Assembly (NCBI GenBank): GCA_027451085.1
Contig: DAIDKA010000309.1
Coordinates: 1-19,860, forward strand
Direction of reading: 5' to 3'
DNA: 19,860 nucleotides
Origin: Gammaproteobacteria bacterium
Lineage (GTDB): Bacteria > Pseudomonadota > Gammaproteobacteria > Steroidobacterales > Steroidobacteraceae
The notes under the pieces were generated by a model. The model had not been told where the DNA came from. It was given only the letters and a program-made list of their open reading frames with translations, and ran no database searches. This document shows positions 7,194 to 13,588 of this stretch, piece by piece; the first letter of the stretch is position 1; every line of letters begins with the position of its first letter. The position numbers were made by a program, and so were the translations under genes.

Positions 7194-7962
7194 AGCCGCA
7201 CTGCAGACCCTGGGTGTTGCGCTGGCCGCTGGCGCGGGCCTGCTGGCGAACACTGCGCCTGCCGCCCAGCGGCGGGACGATGGGACCTCGTTCCATGGTG
7301 CCGCGACGCTGGCCGAACTGACGCAGCGTCTCGCGGCCGCGCCGCGCCGGCGCAGCTTCAAGCGCGTGCCGATGATCCTCGACCACCGGGAGCAGTGGGA
7401 CCACGAGGCGTTGTCGGATGTTCTGGCGTACAGACCCACCGCCAAGCAAGCCTGGGACAATACGGACATCGGCGGCCCCTGGCTCAATTCGATGCGCAAC
7501 TCGCTCAATTCGCAAGTGTGGTCCTTCGGGCATGCCGAGTTCCTGGCCGTGTCGGCGACTCACGGGTCCGCCCAGCTGGCGCTGTATGACCAGCAGATGT
7601 GGGACAAGTACGGCCTGGCAAAGCTGGCGGGCAAGGGTTTCGGGACCAACACCCTGATCGAGGAACATGCGGCCGGCAACACTGACGCGGGCAACTACGA
7701 GGATCCTCAGGGCGCCTATTCTTCGGCCTACACCTCGATTCCGGCACTGCAGCGGCGAGGCGCGGTTTTCATGGCCTGCCACAACGCAGCCTGGGAGCTG
7801 GCCGCAAGGCTGATCTCCACGGACGCCAACCCGGACCGGCTGCCGATCGAAGCGCTGGCTGCGGAGCTGACGAACCATCTGATCCCCGGTGTGATCCTGA
7901 CGCCGGGCATCGTGGCAACCCTGGCCGAGCTGCAGCGGTCGGGTTACGCCTATGTGCGTTAG
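7171..7962 (+). CDS. Tat-exported DsrE-like protein
   Basis: A 263-residue protein starting at the ATG with GGAG 6 bases upstream; a longer frame opening at 6964 would lie wholly inside the cytochrome gene and is not credible. The N-terminus (TDRRAALQTLGVALAAGAGLL) has twin arginines and a hydrophobic core, a Tat-type signal. The mature part has FLAVSATHGSAQLALYD, then RRGAVFMACHNAAWELA with the only cysteine (Cys203), and it ends IPGVILTPGIVATLAELQRSGYAYVR. These features resemble the DsrE/DsrF-like fold of sulfur-relay proteins (COG1416 style), where a cysteine at this place can carry sulfur. Its location between a TsdA-like cytochrome and a binding protein supports periplasmic sulfur chemistry. 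The family call is moderately sure; the reaction is unknown. Confidence 0.7.
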   Translation: METRTDRRAALQTLGVALAAGAGLLANTAPAAQRRDDGTSFHGAATLAELTQRLAAAPRRRSFKRVPMILDHREQWDHEALSDVLAYRPTAKQAWDNTDIGGPWLNSMRNSLNSQVWSFGHAEFLAVSATHGSAQLALYDQQMWDKYGLAKLAGKGFGTNTLIEEHAAGNTDAGNYEDPQGAYSSAYTSIPALQRRGAVFMACHNAAWELAARLISTDANPDRLPIEALAAELTNHLIPGVILTPGIVATLAELQRSGYAYVR

Positions 7963-7975
7963 GCACGCCGCATGG

Positions 7976-8980
7976 ATGCGAAAGGTGCGGACATCTGCAC
8001 GCCGGGTGTCGGTGGCGCTGATCGGTGCCGTGCTGCTGGCCGTTGCGGGACCGGTCCTGGCCCAGGTTGCCGACTCCAGCCGGAGCATCTTTCCGCCCTG
8101 GCAGCACGGTGACAACAGCGATGTGCCTGACCGCGGTGTCGGATTCACGGTTCCGCAGATCGACGACCTCGCCGACTTCCACGGTGATCTGTCGGACCCG
8201 AAGCTGGTGCTGTACGTCGGCGGCAACTACTTTTTCGCGATGGCGCCGCTGGTGCAGGCGTTCGAGGCGCGGCACCCTGAGTACAAGGGACGCATCTTCT
8301 GGGAGACGATTCCGCCCGGCGTGCTGGTGGAGCAGATCAAAGCGGGCGGACGCATCACCTGCGTCAACATGACCTGGACGGCGAAAGCCGACGTCTATCT
8401 GGCAGGGCTGCAGGCCGTGAAGCGGCTCATCAGTCAGGGATTGCTGACGGGTTCCCCGGTGCCTTACGCAACCAACGCGCTCACCATCATGGTACGCAAG
8501 GGCAATCCGGAGCGAGTTGCATCGCTGGCGGATCTCGCGCGGCCCGGCCTGCGGCTTGCGCTGCCCAACCCGCAATTCGAAGGCGTCGCGCGGCAGGTCA
8601 AGGCTGCGCTCGGCAAGGCCGGCGGCGAGGCCCTGGTCCGTGAGGTCTACACCACCAAGGTGGCTGGCGGCACTGCGGTTCTCACCCGCATTCACCATCG
8701 GCAGACACCGCTGTTTCTCATGCAGGGCGTGGTCGATGCGGGGGTCACCTGGCAGTCCGAAGCGATGTTCCAGGAACAGATCGGCAACCCGATCTCGCAC
8801 GTCGACATACCGGACGCGCAGAACAGCAGGGCGATTTATGCCGGAGCAGGGGTCGCCGGCGCGCAGCATCCGCAAGCCGCTGCAGCCTGGCTTGGGTTCA
8901 TACGCTCGGCGCAGGCGCTGTCGATCTTTGAACGCTACGGCTTCAAGCCATACGATCCGTCGACGCCCGCCGCGGAGTGA
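7976..8980 (+). CDS. Periplasmic ModA-like substrate-binding protein, third gene of the cytochrome operon
   Basis: A periplasmic binding protein of about 334 residues. The chosen ATG gives MRKVRTSARR followed by a hydrophobic core and a cleavage site near GPVLAQ (about residue 29); an in-frame ATG at 7952, overlapping the previous gene by 11 bases, is possible. The fold is type II binding protein: LVLYVGGNYFFAMAPLVQAF at the first strand, NALTIMVRKGNPERVASLAD at the hinge, LALPNPQFEGVARQVKAAL, and GVVDAGVTWQSEAMFQ. This is the pattern of molybdate/tungstate- or sulfate-type oxyanion binders (SBP_bac_11-like). No ABC permease or ATPase is nearby. It may deliver a ligand to the cytochrome or DsrE-like partner, or to a transporter elsewhere. 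The ligand is not determined. Confidence 0.82.
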   Translation: MRKVRTSARRVSVALIGAVLLAVAGPVLAQVADSSRSIFPPWQHGDNSDVPDRGVGFTVPQIDDLADFHGDLSDPKLVLYVGGNYFFAMAPLVQAFEARHPEYKGRIFWETIPPGVLVEQIKAGGRITCVNMTWTAKADVYLAGLQAVKRLISQGLLTGSPVPYATNALTIMVRKGNPERVASLADLARPGLRLALPNPQFEGVARQVKAALGKAGGEALVREVYTTKVAGGTAVLTRIHHRQTPLFLMQGVVDAGVTWQSEAMFQEQIGNPISHVDIPDAQNSRAIYAGAGVAGAQHPQAAAAWLGFIRSAQALSIFERYGFKPYDPSTPAAE

Positions 8981-8981
8981 T

Positions 8982-9037
8982 GCGGGCACCGCCCGCGCGG
9001 CCCCTGCGCCGCCTGGCACGGCTGCGCACCAGGCGGC
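8982..9037. terminator. Two hairpins in the convergent gap after the binding-protein gene
   Basis: Directly after the stop, GCGGGC (8982-8987) and GCCCGC (8991-8996) form a 6-bp stem with a 3-base loop. A second, 9-bp stem pairs GCCGCCTGG (9008-9016) with CCAGGCGGC (9029-9037) around a 12-base loop. They fill the 70-base gap between the convergent binding-protein and yghU genes and probably limit read-through from both. There is no T-run. Confidence 0.5.
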
Positions 9038-9050
9038 CGCGAACGACCCG

Positions 9051-9920
9051 TCAGCCGGCCGTCGTATTGAAGTCCGCTGCGCTATGCCGCTCGGCGAGCT
9101 GCTCCTGCGCGGGTCCGAACGTGCGGTTGACCCGGCGGCCGCGACTGACGGCCGGCCGGCCGGCGATGAGGTCGACCCAGCGGCTCAGGTGCTTGTACTC
9201 ACCGACATTCAGGAATTCCTGCGCGTTATAGGCGTCCTGCATGATGGCGCGGTACCACGGCCAGATGGCGATGTCCGCAATGGTGTACTCGTTGCCGGCC
9301 ATGTACTCGTTCTGCGCCAGGTGCGTGTCGAGCACATGCAGCTGCCGCTTGGTCTCCATGGCGTAGCGGTTGATCGCATATTCGATCTTGAAGGGGGCAT
9401 AGGCATAGAAGTGGCCGAAACCGCCGCCCACGAACGGTGCGGCTCCCATCTGCCACATCAGCCAGTTGATGGTCGCGGTGCGCTTGTAGTGCTCGGTGGG
9501 CAGGAAGGCGTGGAACTTTTCCGCCAGGTAGATCAGCATCGAGCCGCTTTCGAACAGCTTCGTCGGCGGGCTGGTGGACCGGTCCACCATCGCGGGAATC
9601 TTGGAGTTCGGGTTGATGGCGACGAAGCCGTCGCCGAACTGGTCGCCATCGCCGATGCGGATGAGCCAGGCGTCGTACTGCGCACCCTCATGGCCGGCCT
9701 CCAGCAGCTCCTCCAGCATGATCGTGACTTTCTGGCCGTTGGGGGTACCCAGGGAGTACAGCTGGAAGGGATGCTTGCCCACCGGCAGCGTCTTCTCATG
9801 GGTCGCGCCCGACACCGGGCGGTTGATGTTGGCGAACTGCCCGCCGTTGCCCTTGTCCCACACCCACACCCTGGGTGGCTCGTATCCGGGGGGCTGGTTG
9901 CTGCTGGCGTCGGAAGTCAT
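9051..9920 (-). CDS. yghU: Glutathione S-transferase YghU (disulfide-bond oxidoreductase family)
   Basis: A 289-residue GST-fold protein almost the same length as E. coli YghU (288), which reduces disulfides with glutathione and has organic hydroperoxide peroxidase activity; cytoplasmic. Signatures are PPRVWVWDKGNGGQFANIN at the N-terminus, LGTPNGQKVTIMLEE at the active-site strand-helix of the thioredoxin-like domain, and DGDQFGDGFVAINPNSKIP for the glutathione gamma-glutamyl site. The helical C-terminal domain carries EYTIADIAIWPWY, the usual GST N-capping region. The start is set by the homologous N-terminus and an AGGAC 7 bases upstream; a longer frame up to 10064 exists but is not needed. 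A MerR-like promoter lies upstream. Confidence 0.95.
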   Translation of the reverse strand: MTSDASSNQPPGYEPPRVWVWDKGNGGQFANINRPVSGATHEKTLPVGKHPFQLYSLGTPNGQKVTIMLEELLEAGHEGAQYDAWLIRIGDGDQFGDGFVAINPNSKIPAMVDRSTSPPTKLFESGSMLIYLAEKFHAFLPTEHYKRTATINWLMWQMGAAPFVGGGFGHFYAYAPFKIEYAINRYAMETKRQLHVLDTHLAQNEYMAGNEYTIADIAIWPWYRAIMQDAYNAQEFLNVGEYKHLSRWVDLIAGRPAVSRGRRVNRTFGPAQEQLAERHSAADFNTTAG

Positions 9921-9949
9921 ATGGCTGTCCTGTGGTCTTGAATGCGCCA

Positions 9950-9980
9950 AGAGTACAGGGTGAGCCTGTACCTGAGTCAG
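9950..9980 (-). promoter_or_regulatory. Candidate MerR-type promoter/operator of yghU
   Basis: A perfect 19-base dyad, GTACAGG (9953-9959) and CCTGTAC (9965-9971) around a 5-base centre, lies 32 bases ahead of the yghU ATG. Read on the minus strand, CTGACT (plus-strand 9975-9980) and TACTCT (9950-9955) are separated by exactly 19 bases, with the dyad centred in the spacer. Over-long 19-bp spacers carrying a dyad are the hallmark of promoters controlled by MerR-family activators such as SoxR or CueR. No merR gene is in the window. Confidence 0.45.
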
Positions 9981-10008
9981 GGGCCGCCCTTGCCGGCGTG
10001 GGCACCCC

Positions 10009-10026
10009 GATAGTGTATAGGCTATC
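10009..10026. repeat. Short inverted repeat in the yghU/GST-remnant divergent region
   Basis: GATAG (10009-10013) and CTATC (10022-10026) form a 5-bp dyad around TGTATAGG, about 85 bases before the start of the GST remnant. The TATAGG inside could be a -10 element on the plus strand. The site is short, so it could be chance. Confidence 0.25.
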
Positions 10027-10110
10027 ACCCGGATAGGTGGGAAGCTGCTTCCTGGATCCAGCACTAGCTTCTATGGTTGGCGCAACTGCCCCGGGGCGAA
10101 GAGAACAGAG

Positions 10111-10454
10111 ATGATCAAGCTGTACCACACGCAGCCGATGGCGAATTCCCTTCGCAGGCGGACCTCGACAATGCCACGCGCAAGGTCGGTGTGGCGCTCG
10201 ACAAGGTCGAGCAGCAGCTGGCGAAGGCGCCGTGGCTCGCCGGGACCTGCTATTCGCTCGCGGACATCAATTTTTACGCGCATTGCGGGACATTCGCGCA
10301 GCGCATGTTCCCGGACCTCACCGGCAAGAGCCGGCATCCGCACATGAACGAGTGGCTCGAACGGATGGGCGCGCGGCCTGGCGTGCGCGCGGCGCTGGCC
10401 ATGCCGGACCACACGAATCCGGCGCTGCGCACGTTCACAGGCGAAGCTCACTGA
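10111..10454 (+). pseudogene. Glutathione S-transferase remnant with internal deletion and frame change
   Basis: The first 13 codons (10111-10149, MIKLYHTQPMANS) are a good GST start: first beta-strand and active-site loop. The sequence then jumps, in another frame, to the C-terminal half of a GST: QADLDNATRKVGVALDKVEQ, then PWLAGTCYSLADINFYAHC and an end at GEAH (stop 10452-10454). About 90 to 100 residues, covering most of the thioredoxin-like domain and the start of the helical domain, are missing, and the flanks are out of phase. The junction is near 10145-10165. A frame open across the region from 10077 has no GST N-terminus. No active transferase is expected. It is followed after 10 bases by the CmcJ/NvfI-type gene, so the pair was probably an operon. 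Confidence 0.78.
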
Positions 10455-10464
10455 GGGTCGGGGC

Positions 10465-11286
10465 ATGTCCGGCAATGTACGCAAGGTTTCGGCCAGGCTG
10501 GGCTTCACCGGTCCGATGGACTGCAAGCCCAAGTATCACGCCAACGACACCAGCCTGGATGTCCTGAACATCGTGCAGGAACAGGTGCCGATCGAGGACA
10601 TCCGCAGCTGGGATGCTGCGCCGTCACTGGATGTCGAGGGCTTCCATCTCTACCCCCACAAAAGCGTGGTGACCGACTTCACCAGGGTGGAGGAGGTCGA
10701 GAGGCTCCATGGGGAGGAGATCCGCGATCTGCTGCTTGCGGTCTGCGGGGCGGACCAGGTGCAGGTCACCGGCCGGCCCATCCTGCGTTTCGGCGAGAAG
10801 TCGCAATCCTCCGGCGCGCTGGACAACAGCCGCCCGGCGCGCTTGGTGCACATTGATGTCAGCGACGCCACGGCACAGGGGTTCTACGAGCGCTTCCAGG
10901 CGCAGCAGCCGCGCAAGGTACGGCGTTTCGTGCAGTTCAACGTCTGGCGTGCGCTGTCCGTTCCGCCGCAGGATGTGCCCCTGGCGGTCTGCGACGCCCG
11001 CACGGTGTCGCCGGAGGACCTGCTGCCCGCCGATGCCATGTTCGACCGCAACGGGGAGATCGTCTTTTCCTTCGAGGGACTGGTGATCAGACACAACCCG
11101 AAGCAGCGCTGGGCGTATTACTCGAACATGCGCAGCGATGAAGCCCTGGTGTTCAAAACCAACGACAGTGACCGCCGCTACGCCCACTTCGTGCCGCACG
11201 GCGCGTTCGATGACCCCTCGTGCCCGCCCGATGCCGCGCCACGCTGCAGCGTGGAAATGCGCGGCCTGGCGGTGTGGTACGCCTGA
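10465..11286 (+). CDS. CmcJ/NvfI-family non-heme iron oxygenase-like protein
   Basis: A 273-residue soluble protein resembling the CmcJ/NvfI/AsaB family, which includes cephamycin and fungal meroterpenoid tailoring enzymes; NvfI acts as an Fe(II)/2-oxoglutarate-dependent oxygenase. Visible features are ARLVHIDVS (His129 and Asp131, a candidate metal-binding HxD), RRFVQFNVWRAL, the family-typical HNPKQRWAYYSNMRSDEALVF block, and FVPHGAFDDPS, whose His245 could be the third metal ligand. The C-terminus MRGLAVWYA is also typical. The gene starts 10 bases after the GST remnant, a pairing that suggests a detoxification or secondary-metabolite degradation operon. The substrate is unknown and 2-oxoglutarate dependence is inferred from relatives. 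Confidence 0.8.
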   Translation: MSGNVRKVSARLGFTGPMDCKPKYHANDTSLDVLNIVQEQVPIEDIRSWDAAPSLDVEGFHLYPHKSVVTDFTRVEEVERLHGEEIRDLLLAVCGADQVQVTGRPILRFGEKSQSSGALDNSRPARLVHIDVSDATAQGFYERFQAQQPRKVRRFVQFNVWRALSVPPQDVPLAVCDARTVSPEDLLPADAMFDRNGEIVFSFEGLVIRHNPKQRWAYYSNMRSDEALVFKTNDSDRRYAHFVPHGAFDDPSCPPDAAPRCSVEMRGLAVWYA

Positions 11287-11313
11287 GAGCGCTTGCGCGC
11301 GGCGCCTGCGCTC
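11287..11313. terminator. Hairpin between convergent oxygenase and PQQ-dehydrogenase genes
   Basis: GAGCGC (11287-11292) pairs with GCGCTC (11308-11313). After a TT/CT internal loop, GCGC (11295-11298) pairs with GCGC (11302-11305) around a 3-base loop. This 27-base stem-loop begins at the first base after the oxygenase stop and ends 8 bases from the 3' end of the convergent PQQ-dehydrogenase gene. No T-run follows. Confidence 0.5.
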
Positions 11314-11321
11314 GTCCCCGG

Positions 11322-13451
11322 TCAGTGCGCCGGCTGCATCAGCTGCTGGCGGCGCGTGAGCAGGTAGCTCTTGATGGCAGCAACGTCGGCTTCGCTCAGG
11401 AAGTCGAACTTCGGCATGCCCAGCTGCACGTAGGCGCCCTGGCGCACGATCCTGTCGATTGAGTCGTACGTGCCGGGCAGGGCGTAGCGCAGGTCCACGA
11501 TCGGGCCGCCGCTCACCGCGGCCACGCCGTGGCACATGGAACAGCGCCGGCTGAACAGTGTCTCGCCCCGCTGCACCTGGGCGGGTGTCGCTGTGAAGGC
11601 GATGGCCGTGAGGGGGTTGTGGGGGATGCCGCGGACGGGGTCGAGCCTGGCTTTGCCGTCGAGCACGAACGTGAACAGGCGGCCGGGCGCCAGGTACTGG
11701 TGGGTGGTGTTTGGCGCGTACAGGCCCGAAGCGCCGCCCCAGCCCACCAGCACGGAGACATACTGCCTGCCGTCCACCGACCAGGTGCTGGGGGCGGCCA
11801 TGATGCCGTTGCCGAGCTGCAGCTCCCACAGCTGTTTGCCGGTGTCCGCGGCATAGGCGATCAGGCGCCCGTCGCTCAGACCCTGGAATACGAGGTTGCC
11901 GGCGGTGCTCAGTGTGCCACCGCCCGCCAGCCCCGGATGCAGCACGCGCCAGCGCGGTCGGGCGGCCACCGGGTCCCAGGCCAGGAGCGAGGATGAGGCG
12001 CCGACCGCGGTGCCGGTGCCCGGCTCGTAGTCCTGCTGCGGCAACGGCGGTATGCCGCTGTCCCCGAAGGCAGCGTGCAGGTCGATGCCCATGTTCCAGA
12101 AGCCTGGCACGTGCTTGAAGCCACGCTCGCGGCCGTAGACGAAGCTGCTCTCCACGGCCGGTATGTACATCAGACCGGTGATCGGGCTGAAAGACATGGG
12201 TTGCCAGTTGTGCGCGCCACCCGGCCCCGGCCACTGGGTCACGGCGTAGTCGGTGTAGCGTGCCTGCCTGGTGAAGATGGGGCGACCTGTCGCAAGGTCC
12301 ACGCCCTTGGCCCAGCTGATCTTGGCGTAGGGCTTGGCTGACAGCAGTTCGCCTGTAATCCGGTCGAGCACATAGAAGAACCCGTTCTTCGACGCTTGCA
12401 TGATGACCTTGCGGGGCATGCCGTCGATGGCGAGATCCGCGAGTGTCATCTGCTGGGTGGCGTCGTAGTCCCACTGGTCCCGGGGCGTCTCCTGGTAGTG
12501 CCACACCAGCCTGCCGGTACGCACGTCGAGCGCGAGGATGCTGGAGAGGTAAAGGTTGTCACCGCCGCCCGGGCTGCGCAGCGCCGGGTCCCAGGGACTG
12601 CCGTTGCCGGTGCCGACGTACAGCAGCCTGGCCTCAGGGTCGTAGGCAAAACTGTCCCAGGGCGTGCCGCCGCCGCCGTTCGTCCACCACCGGCCGGTCC
12701 AGGTTCTGGCGGCCTTCGCCATGGCTTCGTTCTCGAAGCCCTTGGACGGGTCGCCGGGCACTGTGTAGAAGCGCCACGCGAGCCTGCCGGTGTCTGCGTC
12801 ATAGGCGGCAACGAAGCCGCGCACGCCGATTTCCGCGCCACCGTTGCCGATGATCACCTTGCCGTCCACCACCCGCGGCGCGCCGGTGATGGTGTAGGGC
12901 TGGCCCACCGGGTTGGTCTGCACCTGCCAGCGCACCCTGCCGGTGGTGGCGTCGAGGGCGACCAGTCTGCCGTCCAGCACGCCGACATAGACCTTGCCCT
13001 TGTACAGGGCGACCCCGCGGTTGACGACGTCACAGCAGGCGCGTTCGGTGCGCACGCGGTCGGCTTTCGCGTCCCAGCGCCACAGTTCGTGCCCGGTGCG
13101 GGCATCGACCGCGAACACATTGCTCCAGTCAGACGAGGAGTAGAGCACGCCGTCGGCGACCAGCGGGGTGGCCTCCAGGCCGCGCAGCGACTGCGTGTCG
13201 TAGGACCACGCCAGGCCCAGGTGACTGACGTTGCTGCTGTTGATCTGACTGAGGGGGCTGAAGCGCGTTTCGGCGTAGTCTCGGCCCACCGTCAGCCACT
13301 GGTCCGGACTGCCAGCCGCGGCGCGCAGCGCGGCATCATCGACCCGCGCCGCGCTGTCCTGATTGCCGCCCGGCTGGCCGTTCTGGCTGAAGCAGGCGGG
13401 TGCTGCCAGCAGCGTGATGGCAGCGGCCATTGCGACTGTCTTGCGGATCAT
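11322..13451 (-). CDS. PQQ-dependent quinohemoprotein alcohol dehydrogenase (fused cytochrome c domain)
   Basis: Periplasmic dehydrogenase of about 709 residues: an eight-bladed propeller binding PQQ, then a C-terminal cytochrome c. It oxidises alcohols to aldehydes and passes electrons through its heme to the respiratory chain. The start at 13451 is favoured by AGGGG 7 bases upstream and a signal peptide ending near APACFS; upstream in-frame ATGs reach 13526. Key residues: vicinal Cys139-Cys140 (ERACCDVVNRG); Glu207 (GNGGAEIGVRG) and Asn283 (GTGNGSPW) for metal binding; catalytic Asp328 in DQWDYDATQQM; Trp416 in GGAHNWQPMSF; heme site CSMCH (637-641) and Met679 (LGMPKF). Asp330, two after the catalytic Asp, is the position associated with lanthanide use. 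The gene is divergent from the LysR gene. Confidence 0.94.
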   Translation of the reverse strand: MIRKTVAMAAAITLLAAPACFSQNGQPGGNQDSAARVDDAALRAAAGSPDQWLTVGRDYAETRFSPLSQINSSNVSHLGLAWSYDTQSLRGLEATPLVADGVLYSSSDWSNVFAVDARTGHELWRWDAKADRVRTERACCDVVNRGVALYKGKVYVGVLDGRLVALDATTGRVRWQVQTNPVGQPYTITGAPRVVDGKVIIGNGGAEIGVRGFVAAYDADTGRLAWRFYTVPGDPSKGFENEAMAKAARTWTGRWWTNGGGGTPWDSFAYDPEARLLYVGTGNGSPWDPALRSPGGGDNLYLSSILALDVRTGRLVWHYQETPRDQWDYDATQQMTLADLAIDGMPRKVIMQASKNGFFYVLDRITGELLSAKPYAKISWAKGVDLATGRPIFTRQARYTDYAVTQWPGPGGAHNWQPMSFSPITGLMYIPAVESSFVYGRERGFKHVPGFWNMGIDLHAAFGDSGIPPLPQQDYEPGTGTAVGASSSLLAWDPVAARPRWRVLHPGLAGGGTLSTAGNLVFQGLSDGRLIAYAADTGKQLWELQLGNGIMAAPSTWSVDGRQYVSVLVGWGGASGLYAPNTTHQYLAPGRLFTFVLDGKARLDPVRGIPHNPLTAIAFTATPAQVQRGETLFSRRCSMCHGVAAVSGGPIVDLRYALPGTYDSIDRIVRQGAYVQLGMPKFDFLSEADVAAIKSYLLTRRQQLMQPAH

Positions 13452-13562
13452 GAGCATGCCCCTGGTCATGCCTTCGATGTGTTCAGCAAAGTGCGGTACA
13501 CGCCCCGCAGAAGCAGCAGATGACATCAGAATCCCCCCTCATGCCACGTCTCCTCACGAACC

Positions 13563-13588
13563 TATAATATCAACTTGAGATGAATCTC
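13563..13588 (+). promoter_or_regulatory. -10 element and small dyad at the lysR start
   Basis: A consensus TATAAT (13563-13568) lies 11 bases before the lysR ATG. Transcription would begin near 13575, leaving a leader of only a few bases; no Shine-Dalgarno sequence is evident. A dyad GAGAT-GA-ATCTC (13577-13588) overlaps the start codon and could be an autoregulatory site. The 128-base region between the PQQ-dehydrogenase and lysR starts is the divergent control region usual for LysR regulators. Confidence 0.45.

Noticed and set aside
8517..9941. A 474-codon plus-strand frame spanning two genes
   Set aside because: It overlaps the end of the binding-protein gene out of frame and is antisense to yghU; low-complexity composition and no motif.
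9921..10064. A longer start for yghU
   Set aside because: The extra 48 residues are not typical of the family and would cover the dyad and -10/-35 candidates; the ATG at 9920 gives a length almost equal to E. coli YghU.
10624..12504. A 626-codon open frame on the minus strand
   Set aside because: It runs antisense to the CmcJ/NvfI-type gene and then in a different frame of the PQQ-dehydrogenase gene. Its product is Arg/His/Pro-rich without domains, as expected of a shadow frame in GC-rich DNA. It is not evidence of a frameshift, since the dehydrogenase frame is intact.
12396..13523. A 375-codon plus-strand frame
   Set aside because: Antisense to the PQQ-dehydrogenase gene; composition reflects the opposite strand's codon bias.
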